This document shows, piece after piece, positions 55,735 through 64,000 of a stretch of DNA of 64,000 bases. The stretch comes from Paragorgia papillata. Lineage: Eukaryota > Cnidaria > Anthozoa > Scleralcyonacea > Coralliidae. The DNA lies in the NCBI GenBank assembly GCA_035771165.1, contig JAWNZC010000408.1, positions 248,001-312,000 on the forward strand, given 5' to 3'. The position numbers and the translations under genes were made by a program. Below the pieces are notes generated by a model. It was not told where the DNA came from, did not search any database, and saw nothing but the letters and a program-made list of their open reading frames with translations. Every line of letters starts with the position of its first letter. Position 1 is the first letter of the stretch.

Positions 55735-57317
55735 TGCGGTCCGTCGAAAGCCGACGATGACTGTCCATTTGGAATGTCGTATAAAGCGTATCAAAAATGG
55801 ATTAAGTTTCTCCACTCGTTTCTGTTTTCAGCACATGTGGTCCAGCTGTTGATGTCAATGTCCAATCTCTTCATGTTACGTTTAGCCACATCCTTGTATC
55901 TCAGTCTGGGCCTACCCAGTTTTCTCTCGCCACTAGACAACTGTGAGTAGAGGATTTGTCTTGGCAACCGAGTTTTCTCCATTCTCTGGACGTGCCCAAG
56001 CCAACGGAGGTTTCGTTGTATCATTATCTCTTCCATACTAGGGAGCTTGGCTTTCTCTAGGATGGAGGTGTTCCTGATCTTGTCTTTCCATGTGATTCCC
56101 ATGATCTGCCTTAAGTGTCTCAAATGCATGCAGCTTTTTTATCTGATGTCGGTATAACGTCCATGTTTCCGATCCGTATAGTAGAGTACATAGTACTATG
56201 GCACGGTAAACTTTGCACTTTTCACTTGTACCGACACATGTTTGTTGTTCCACAGTCTCTCTCTCAACCGTCCGAATGCTGAGCTGGCCTTGCTTATCCT
56301 GCGCTCTATTTCATCACTGAGCCTGCCATCATTGCTGATTGTGCTTCCTAGATATGTGAAATGCTTTGCCTGTACAAGCTCTCGACCTTCAATATAGATG
56401 GGCTCAGGTGTTGTCGCTTGACTCGATTCAAGGCTTGGCTGATAAAGGACTTCAGTCTTCTTGATGCTGATTTTCAAGCTGTACTTTATGGCAGCGTCAG
56501 CAAGACCATCTACCAATCTCTGTATCTCCTCTGCACTATGAGAGACAAGGGCACAGTCATCAGCGAACAACATTTCTCTCACTACCATTAATGTGGTCTT
56601 GGTCTTTGCTTTGAAGTGCGACACCTTAAACAGGTTAGCATCAGATCTTGTCTGTATGTATACACCTTCAGTTGAGTTACGGAATACTTCCTCGAGCATC
56701 GCTGAAAGGTAGAGTGAGAATAGCGTTGGCGCTAGCACGCAGCCCTGCTTAACTCCCACAGTAACATCAAACTGTATAGAGCTGGAGTTCCATTGCGTTA
56801 CCTGAGCCTTCATGTCGATGTGTAGGGACTCTATCATGCAAGTGAACTTTTCCGGGCATCCGAACTTTCTGAGTATTCGCCACAGGCCAGACCTATTTAC
56901 TGTGTCGAATGCCTTCGTGAAGTCAACAAAGACTACATACGATGCTTTGTTCTGTTCGACACATTTCTATTGAATCTGTCTGAGGCAGAACACCATATCT
57001 ATGGTGCTCCGTCCACTTCTGAATCCACATTGAGTTTCAGGTAGGACCTCTGCCGTGATCTTCTCATTCAGTCTGTTGAGCAGTACTCTTGCAAGAACCT
57101 TCCCTGCTATAACTAGTAGAGAGATTCCTCGAAAGTTCCCGCATTCTTTCCTATCTCCCTTCTTGAATACAGGGATGATGTTAGCATCTTTCCAGTCTTG
57201 TGGAACGTCCCCTACTTCCCATGCTTCCAGTATCATCTGGAAAAGACATCCAGTGAGTTTCTCACCTCCATATTTCCTCTGCTGGAATCCCATCCACTCC
57301 TGGCGCCTTTCTATCGG
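55687..57317 (-). mobile_element. 5'-truncated non-LTR retrotransposon inside the satellite
   Basis: The insertion is flanked by the 16-bp direct repeat TTGGACTGCAATCTTA at 55671-55686 and 57318-57333. The 3' end, at low coordinates, has a (TAG)n-type tail at 55687-55735. The 5' end starts at GVDGIPAEE in the RT domain. The long flanking duplication and microsatellite tail show target-primed reverse transcription. Confidence 0.93.
55791..57300 (-). pseudogene. Reverse transcriptase ORF of the inserted LINE
   Basis: Four overlapping frames on the minus strand join into one RT. 57293-56967 has VPQDWKDANIIPVFKKGDR, FRGISLL and TQCGFRSGRSTIDMVF. A shifted piece near 56960-56850 carries the FVDFTKAFDT box. 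56837-56196 has GVKQGCVLAPTLFS and the catalytic FADDCALVSHS. It is followed by FTYLGSTISNDG. 56253-55791 has the thumb and C-terminal parts, LLYGSETWTLYRHQIKKL and RWLGHVQRMEKTRLPRQ. The endonuclease domain is missing. At least three frameshifts make it inactive. Confidence 0.9.
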
Positions 57318-58282
57318 TTGGACTGCAATCTTAGGGTAGGACTAAAATTTGAACTATAGTCTTATGACTATGACTGGGACTAGGACTATGATTGGACTGT
57401 AGTCTTAGGACTATAATTTGGGCTATTAGGACTATATATAATATATAGTCTTAACTCTTGTCACTATAGGACTATGATTTGGACTGTAGTCTTAGGACTA
57501 GGACTATGATTTGGACTGTAGTCTTAGGACTATGATTGGACTGTAGTCTTAGGACTAGGACTATGATTTGGACTGTAGTCTTAGGACTATGATTGGACTG
57601 TAGTCTTAGGACTATAATTTGGACTATATATAGTCTTAACTCTTGTCACTATAGGACTATGATTTGGACTGTAGTCTTAGGACTATGATTGGACTGTAGT
57701 CTTAGGACTATAATTTAGACTATATATATATAGTCTTAACTCTTGTCACTATAGGCCTATGATTTGGACTGTAGTCTTAGGACTATAATTTGGACTATAT
57801 ATAATATATAGTCTTAACTCTTGTCACTATAGGACTATGATTTGGACTGTAGTCTTAGGACTATGATTGGACTGTAGTCTTAGGACTATAATTTAGACTA
57901 TATATATAGTCTTAACTCTTGTCACTATAGGCCTATGATTTGGACTGTAGTCGTAGGAGTATAATTTGGACTATATATAATATATAGTCTTAACTCTTGT
58001 CACTATAGGACTATGATTTGGACTGTAGTCTTAGGACTATGATTGGACTGTAGTCTTAGGACTATAATTTGGACTATATATAGTCTTAACTCTTGTCACT
58101 ATAGGCCTATGATTTGGACTGTAGTCTTAGGACTATGATTGGACTGTAGTCTTAGGACTATAATTTGGACTATATATAATATATAGTCTTAACTCTTGTC
58201 ACTATAGGACTATGATTTGGACTGTAGTCGTAGGAGTATAATTTGGATTATAGTCTTATCACTACAGGACATTGGTTTGGAC
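57318..58282. repeat. Satellite array with higher-order structure, right part
   Basis: The base unit of 25-26 bp, GGACTATGATTTGGACTGTA then GTCTTA, alternates with a variant lacking one T. A third unit, GGACTATAATTTGGACTATA, is followed by TATAGTCTTAACTCTTGTCA and CTATA. Together they form a higher-order repeat of about 95-125 bp, present about eight times with small TA-length changes. Confidence 0.93.
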
Positions 58283-58435
58283 TACGGTTTCGAGAATCGA
58301 GAATTCGCGATACTCGCAAATATTTCGAGGATCGGGAATCGAGCGAGAGAATTGTATAGCTATATCGAGGGACTATCGAGTTCTCGAATCTCGCTCGCAT
58401 TATCCGCGTACGGAACGAGCGAGAATGGTTAAGTT
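58283..58435. repeat. CGAGCGAG / TCGAGAATCG low-complexity region
   Basis: Words GAATCGAG, ACTATCGAG and CGAGCGAGA repeat in both orientations. It is related in composition to 50920-51060. Confidence 0.65.
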
Positions 58436-58597
58436 TCATGCGGGCGGTACTGCATTGAGTTGATAATGAAAACAATAAATAAATTAGACATTGTAAGTTG
58501 AGATGTTTAATATGCAAAAGTAAGATATACTCTATTCTCTCTGAACGAGTATGAAGTATTTTATGGCTGGACAATCAATGCAATAACTAATTACATT

Positions 58598-59080
58598 TTA
58601 AAGTGCTTATATCACTTGTGGTGTTTTAACGTATTTAAATAGAACAGGAAAAAATCAGTAAGTTATTTTGCCGTTTTTAATTTAGTCAAATAGTTCCTGA
58701 CATATTGGCTTCTGAACATGCCAATTCTCAAAAATTTCCGTCGTTCATTTTAACACCTTGGGGGCCTGGGACTCAGGAACGAGTCAATCCAAAACAACTA
58801 CGTTTCGGCTTATTTATTCACAGAAACAGCTCACACCCGTTTTCCAGTACAAACGAGAGTTCCAACTAAGAAGACGGTCGGCTTAGGTTCCTGAGTCCCA
58901 GGCCCCCGTGCATAAAAATGAACGACGGAAATTTTTAGCGAAAAGCCGAAATTTGCATGTTTAAAGGCTTATATCGGAAACTATTAAAGTAAATCAAAAA
59001 CGGCAAAATAACTTATTAACTAACTTTTTTTGCTCTATTCAAATACGTTAAAACTCCACAGGTGATATAAGCACTTTAAA
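58598..59080. repeat. Fold-back element, AAAGTGCTTATATCAC ends
   Basis: AAAGTGCTTATATCAC at the left is inverted at the right. The arms pair through AACGTATTTAAATAGA, TTATTTTGCCGTTTTT and CAGGAAC/GGGGGCCTGGGACTCAGG. Confidence 0.9.
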
Positions 59081-59134
59081 GAGCGACATGTACAGTACAA
59101 CGAGATTGTAAAAAATGTAGAGTGTTGCTTAATT

Positions 59135-59470
59135 CCTAGCGCACACGCTACGATTTTAGTTGGCCAATTTTTATCGGCTGGTCAAAGATGTGTGGCAGTT
59201 ACATTAAAAGCTCACATCTTTAGCAACTAGAGCCACCATTGTTACGATCATCAAATCAAATCAAATAACTTCGCCTCACACGGCATGGTGCGGTATTTTG
59301 GCGGATTTTAGTTGGGCAATATCAGACCGGTTTGATATTTTACGACGAAAATCGGCTGACTAAAATCGCTCTGTAATGACACCGCACACGTAACGATTTT
59401 GATCGTAAGCGCTAAATTTAGTCGGCCAGTAAAGATCGGCTGACTAAAATCGTAGCGTGTGCGCCAGGCT
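59135..59470. repeat. Hairpin MITE, GCGCACACGCTACGATTTTA ends
   Basis: GCGCACACGCTACGATTTTA and its inverse at 59446-59465 enclose further AATCGGCTGACTAAAATCG units in both orientations. Confidence 0.88.
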
Positions 59471-59605
59471 TTAGGCAGTGTTTTCAATTTAGTCGTTATA
59501 GTACGTTGTAGCGCTGCTACGATGCGCTTCCAGCACTAATACATATCAGGCTTCGGATGTCCGTCATTCTATAATGCGCGTTGTTATGCTTGATCATTGC
59601 GTCAC

Positions 59606-60544
59606 TAGAGACCTTAAGATACCCCGGGTTCGGTTTACGGGTACGGGTAATCTACCCGTACCCGTAGTCGTATGTACGGGTATAAATTTTACTTAAGGTT
59701 CCCGGCTAGTTCCGGGTAGAAGACCGAGCAGCTAAAGAAGAATTTTGATTGTCGTCAAAACGACAAAACATGTTAAAAATTCAACAGCTTGTACGAAAAT
59801 GCTTTTAAAAAGGTGCTATAAATACTTATAAGTAATATTGGGCATTTCACTCGATTACATAGCATGTTCTAGGGATTTTTGGTGAAGGAAAATTCGAGTG
59901 TAGAATATTATTATACATTTTAAGACCAAACCGGGACCAGTTGCGAAAAATGCAACTACACAGGCCTTCCGTCAGGAATTGAACCCACGACATTTGCGAT
60001 TCTAGTGCAATGCTCTGACCACTGAGCCACGGAGGGCGTTGCCGAGAGCTTGATCGCGAGTCCTGTATATATAATAAGGTGGTAATGCCAGGAGAGAATT
60101 GGGTATATTATAAGTAATATTGGGCATTTCACTCGATAACATAGCATGTTCTAAGGATTTTGGGTGAAGGAAAATTCGAGTGTAGAATATATACATTTTA
60201 AGACCAAACCGGGACCAGTTGCGAAAAATGCAACTACACAGGCCTTCCGGCATTTTTCGCAACTGGTCCCGGTTTGGTCTTAAAATGTATATATTCTACA
60301 CTCGAATTTTCCTTCACCCAAAATCCTTAGAACATGCTATAAATACTTACACGTTTCACCATTTCTTATCCGGACTCCTCTGCTTACCCGTTTGTCATCT
60401 TACGGGTAGACCATGATCTACCGCGGGAAAACGGGTAGATATTACGAGTAAACATGCTGACATCAGCAAAAATTAATAAACAAAATGGCGGTACCCGTAC
60501 CCGTAAACCGAACCCGTTTAACCCGGGGTATCTTAAGGTCTCTA
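59606..60544. mobile_element. Fold-back element filled by a SINE array
   Basis: TAGAGACCTTAAGATACCCC at the left and GGGGTATCTTAAGGTCTCTA at the right are exact inverses, followed inward by GGTTCGGTTTACGGGTACGGG-type arms. The middle (59828-60348) is occupied by tandem and inverted SINE copies. Confidence 0.88.
59828..60348 (-). repeat. tRNA-derived SINE copies, two direct and one inverted
   Basis: The unit GGGCATTTCACTCGATTACA to GCAACTACACAGGCCTTCC occurs at about 59838 and 60121, and inverted from about 60245 to 60345. The first copy has a tRNA-like head on the minus strand (59964-60036). Its A box is TGGCTCAGTGGTCAGAGC and its B box GGGTTCAATTCC. The inverted third copy makes a hairpin with the second. 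Confidence 0.8.
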
Positions 60545-60604
60545 CTGATTAAATTGTGCGCGCTACACAGTATCACATTTTTGAGTAGTACATGTAGCCA
60601 TGCT

Positions 60605-60790
60605 ATAGACCTTATTCCAAAATGGCCGCCGAATTATAATTATTTTATATGCATATAAATTAGCCCTTATGACCTCGTTTTAAAGTAAATATTCTTTTGA
60701 ATTTTACACATGAAAACGAGTTCATAAGGGCTAATTGATATGTATATAGAAGAATTTTAATTCGGCGGCCATTTTTGAAAAAGGTCTATT
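60605..60790. repeat. Hairpin MITE upstream of an SPTLC1 exon
   Basis: TATAGACCTTATTCCAAAAT and GGCCGCCGAATTATAATT are inverted at the right end. The inner arms have TTAGCCCTTATGACCTCGTTT. It ends about 75 bp before the exon at 60868. Confidence 0.87.
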
Positions 60791-60867
60791 GATCTACACT
60801 CGACAGTATTATTGTAGTACTGCTCTTATTTAGTTTTTATTATTTCTATATATTTTTTTTTATTCAG

Positions 60868-61520
60868 GCTCCATTTTATCATATCTTGTTCGAGTTGATT
60901 TTGGTGCTACTGCTTTTCAGACTGTTCAGGGCAAAGCGATACAAGTTGAGAGAAAGTGAGATCCAGTTATCAGAAAAAGTAAGGGTTATGTCAGTCTGAA
61001 TTACTGTATTTTTCGTATCACTACGGTAGTTACAAGTGATAGTCTGAGCTCTCTCCTCGGAGGTGGAGAAGACGCGCGAGGAATGATGGGAAGAGGGAAA
61101 GAAAAGTTTTTCCACCTTCCCGACGTTCTCCGCGCGCTTTGCGATTGCCCGCGCGCCTGCGAATAGAAGCCTCTGCGGAGGAGAGAGATAGTCTGAGTGA
61201 TTCCTCGTGTAGAGAAGAAACCATAAACGCAGACTACGTCACAGCTACATTGAATGTTGCCTTCTCGAGACTTCGGCTTCCAATCCGCAACCAAAAATAC
61301 TAACCCTTATCCTACTCATCCTCGTTCCCATGGCCTGGGGGAGGGGTGTGTGTGCCTGATGGTGCCGTAAATTTTGTTTGAGCTCAATGTACACTAAACT
61401 GTTAAGGATGTGTTTATTTTAGGAAGAAGAAGAATTGATAAAAGAATGGAAACCAGAGCCTCTTGTCCCAGCAAATGTTGAACCTCCTTCTTATGTTCTT
61501 AACCCAAATGTAATCAAAGG
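60868..61520 (+). CDS. SPTLC1: Serine palmitoyltransferase long chain base subunit 1, two 5' exons (partial)
   Basis: Exons 60868-60978 (37 codons) and 61423-61520 (32 codons plus 2 bases) read in one phase with AG/GT borders. The first gives APFYHILFELILVLLLFR then LFRAKRYKLRESE, the N-terminal membrane helix. The second gives EEEELIKEWKPEPLVPANVE and then PPSYVLNPNVIKG, matching the SPTLC1 signature EELIEEW.PEPLVP. SPTLC1 is the non-catalytic subunit of the ER enzyme that condenses serine and palmitoyl-CoA, the first step of sphingolipid synthesis. The gene continues past the window. The first coding exon is upstream, possibly at 44468. Confidence 0.88.
60979..61422. other. SPTLC1 intron
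   Basis: It contains a short inverted GGAGAGAG/CTCTCTCC region near 61045-61190 with GCGCGCGAGG words, and no coding sequence. Confidence 0.5.
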
Positions 61521-61562
61521 GTGAGGAAAAAACCGAAAAATTATTAGTTACTACTTAGATGT

Positions 61563-62238
61563 ACATTTATTTTTATTTTTTTATTTTTATTTATTTAAGA
61601 CATTTGGGACAAAAAATAGCCAACGGGAAACAAAGCAATAGAACACAGGGTCCCTTACAAGGCTTGTCTCCAAATAAAACAAAATATAAATACAAAGAAC
61701 ATGCAAACATAAAGTACGAACTATTATTGTACATAAATCTAAAAGTAATTGTTAAAATCAGCAACTACAAGCGGAAGCCACATTAGGGCTTCTGCAGATA
61801 GGACAAATAATCCGCCATGAACGGATATTTTCCAGGTCAAAGATGGACTGAAGGCGATCTGAGAGTAGAGTTTTCAGACGAGTCTTGAAAACTGATGTAC
61901 GCTCGGAAGTACGAATAGCAAGAGGTAGCGCATTCCACAAAGGACAGATACGGACAAAAAAAAAGATTCGCGAAATGTAGATGTGCGAGCAAAATTAAGG
62001 CGAAGATCCATCCCAGAGGATCCACAACGTGACTTGGAGTGTGAAAACTGCACAAATTCTGATATGTCAAGACATATTTCGCCATTTATACAGCGAAAGA
62101 GAAAAAGGAGATCAAGATATTCCAGGAAATAGGATAGGGGTAAAAGATTAAGTTGGATGAGCCGGCACTTATAGTCAAGTTCAAAACCACGAAGGATGAA
62201 ACGTGTGGCCCTCCTTTGTTTTGATAAGTTGCACATGC
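61563..62238 (-). mobile_element. LINE 3' end with RT C-terminal region
   Basis: The minus-strand translation reads QRRATRFILRGFELDYKCRL and LLPLSYFLEYLDLLFLFRCI. It continues through FARTSTFRESFF and, in a shifted frame, ICPLWNALPLAIRTSERTS, which are typical C-terminal motifs of ORF2. An A/T-rich stretch at 61563-61598 is the 3' tail on this strand. It is 5'-truncated, and the 62239-62841 element abuts it. It lies in the SPTLC1 intron. Confidence 0.85.
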
Positions 62239-62841
62239 CAGAGCTTTCAGAATTATTTCAAGTAGGTGGTTGCGATGAGAAAGTAGGCGGCTGTAAGGTG
62301 AACCGGGAGTTTTATCTTTAAACTACAACTAAAGCCATTCTAATATATTGTAATAAAGAACAACTGCTCAGACATTTTATTATACCGGATACGATTTTAT
62401 CAAATTTTCAGTCTTATATAGAAAAGTGATATTTAGCTAGTTCAGTGTCACTGAACACTGCCACATTGACCACATGCTATGATCGAAGGCGCACAGGGCT
62501 TTTCTTTTGATACTTTGAGTAATCAAAGTATTATGCTTATGCATAATGCAGTCCTGAATCATAACGGATACATTTCGATATTTCGAAGTGCTCGTTTTCC
62601 CCGAAACAATTCAAGATGGACGAAGTCAATATTTTTGAACGAATACAAACATTGGTTGTTTTCAAAAAAGGAATAAAAATAGACAAGGTTGAGTAAAGAA
62701 TAACTTTATTTCTATGCTTAATTAAAGTAGAGAGAAAGGTGCAGAGCAGATATTTTGATATTTGAAAGAAAAGTAGCCGGCGGTATACCTCATGGCAACC
62801 ACCGGAGCTCCGCCGGCCGCCGCCTTATTTTGAAAGCCCTG
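62239..62841. mobile_element. Dispersed CAGGGCTTTCA element, copy 2
   Basis: This is closely similar to 50223-50832 from AGAATTATTTCAAGTAGGTG to TGAAAGCCCTG. Small differences include a TACGATTT insertion near 62390 and loss of a GTCACT repeat. Its left terminus reads CAGAGCTTTCA. Confidence 0.85.
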
Positions 62842-62877
62842 TATGCATAAATTGGTAAAAAGTAAATAAAATTAAGT

Positions 62878-62878
62878 A

Positions 62879-62918
<40 letters not shown>
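62878..62918. repeat. (ATT)n microsatellite / LINE tail
   Basis: About thirteen TTA units. On the minus strand it forms the 3' tail of the retroelement at 62919-63551. Confidence 0.92.
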
Positions 62919-62920
<2 letters not shown>

Positions 62921-63551
62921 AGAATATTTATACAGGTAAAGAACGCTTCAGTGAATATACACTGCTATCAACGCGTGTCCTGTGGATAGAACAAAACAAA
63001 AGTGTGTACAATACAAAATGAAATAATAACTTAACAATGTAGTCTATTCTATAAATAGAAACAGATGTAAATTCAACAACATAAACCTAAGTAATCATAA
63101 AGTGCTTTCTTAGTGCTCTTTTAAATAGCATATAACTGTCAATAGATCTAATATCCCGAGGTAATTTATTAAACTCAATTGCTCCATGATAGTAGAAAGC
63201 CTGTTTTGTAGATTCAAGCTTTATTTTAGGGATTATGACACTAATACCATTGTTACGTGTGCCCTTTCCATGCTGTAATCGTTCAAAGTAATTGTCAAAA
63301 TTACTACAGACGTTACCATCCAGACACTGTTTCATCAATAAGCATGTTTGTGTTTTTGAAAATTTCATGATGTCAGGTAACTGGAGATGTGCCAATGCAT
63401 TCGATTTAATAAAATCTCCAGCTCGCTCCTGGAAATTTTGAACTCTTGAAATTTGTGTTGGATTCAAATTCAAAGTGATGATACTCGAGTATGTCAATAA
63501 TGGGACAATCATACTTAAAAATGTAACATGTAACATGATTATATGTAACAT
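62919..63551 (-). mobile_element. LINE 3' fragment with C-terminal RT region
   Basis: The minus-strand frame 63551-63087 reads IVPLLTYSSIITLNLNPTQI then SRVQNFQERAGDFIK. It ends with YHGAIEFNKLPRDIRS and FKRALRKHF, the weakly conserved C-terminal region of non-LTR ORF2. The RT core is missing. Confidence 0.75.
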
Positions 63552-63699
63552 TATATGTATTTATAAAATAAGTTACGTCTTACGCACGCTGTGATTGGTC
63601 AATTACCGTCTTTATATCAAGCTATACAAACACGGTTGTGACGTCACGGCACATTTCTTAGCCTTATTTCATAAAATAAATAGATAATGGATGCCCTGC

Positions 63700-63842
63700 A
63701 TGTTTATATAACCTGATGCAAACACTCGATTGAGTTTTGGAGAATTCGAAAGTACTTATGTCTTACAAAAAGTAAAAAGAAAGTAGATAAACTTTCGAAT
63801 TCTCTCAACTCGCTCTCGTGTTTGCATCAGGGTATATAAACA
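63700..63842. repeat. Hairpin, TTTATATAACCTGATGCAAA arms
   Basis: CCTGATGCAAACAC and AGAATTCGAAAGT are inverted at about 63798-63838 (GTGTTTGCATCAGG). Confidence 0.82.
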
Positions 63843-63867
63843 TGGGTGGCCATTTTCTATTTCTTAA

Positions 63868-64000
63868 TTAAAGTGGCAGTACGACCGAAAATCGTTAACG
63901 ATTTTTGCGGCTTAATCACTTCTTATGCTTAGAAGTTATACAAATATAAGAGTAAAAGCAACTTTAAGGTTGATTTGAGTGCATAAACATCGATTAAATG
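63868..64000. repeat. End of an AAAGTGGCA.TACGAC fold-back, cut by window edge
   Basis: AAAGTGGCAGTACGACCGAA resembles the terminus of the MKNK-intron fold-back (15961-16750). Only one arm is in the window. Confidence 0.55.

Noticed and set aside
55495..58282. CRISPR-like array
   Set aside because: The units are contiguous without unique spacers, in a eukaryotic context. It is a satellite.

Overview
The window looks like animal nuclear DNA. It is AT-rich, the genes are split by GT/AG introns, and most of the sequence is fold-back (inverted-repeat) elements, MITEs, tRNA-derived SINEs and broken non-LTR retrotransposons. The protein similarities (MNK kinase, ZRANB2, SPTLC1, an intronless rhodopsin-like receptor) fit a metazoan. 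The density of MITE families suggests a marine invertebrate, most likely a cnidarian. That placement is an inference, not something the sequence proves. I see no bacterial, organellar or CRISPR features.

Four host loci are supported. (1) A MAP-kinase-interacting kinase (MKNK/MNK) on the + strand, 15616-20435, has a short first coding exon and one 1242-bp exon carrying the whole kinase domain. (2) A complete ZRANB2-type splicing factor on the - strand, 30910-44112, has nine coding exons whose phases all agree (253 residues). (3) Serine palmitoyltransferase subunit 1 (SPTLC1) on the + strand has two certain exons at 60868-60978 and 61423-61520 and runs off the right edge. A candidate first exon at 44468-44569 is divergent from ZRANB2 across a 355-bp spacer. 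(4) A single-exon class A GPCR lies on the - strand at 54216-55169. It would sit inside the long SPTLC1 intron if the first-exon assignment is right.

Layout. 1-15.6 kb has no gene and consists of nested transposons, fold-backs and tetranucleotide arrays. 15.6-20.4 kb is MKNK, with a MULE, a fold-back and a LINE fragment in its intron. 20.4-30.9 kb holds degraded copies of the MKNK 3' end and at least eight MITE or fold-back elements. 30.9-44.1 kb is ZRANB2 with repeat-filled introns. 44.1-54.2 kb holds the divergent promoter, a Tc1/mariner element with a dead transposase, retroelement fragments, a second MULE copy and an LTR-element remnant. 54.2-58.4 kb holds the GPCR and a complex satellite array split by a 5'-truncated LINE. 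58.4-64 kb holds fold-backs, SINEs, SPTLC1 exons and two LINE 3' ends.

The host genes do not form a pathway. ZRANB2 acts in splicing, MKNK in translation control through eIF4E, SPTLC1 in sphingolipid synthesis and the GPCR in signalling. The most informative content is the record of transposition. Many insertions have readable target-site duplications: 9 bp for two MULE-like copies, 8 bp for two hAT-like elements, TA for Tc1/pogo-like elements, 7 bp for a nested fold-back and 16 bp for a LINE inside a satellite.
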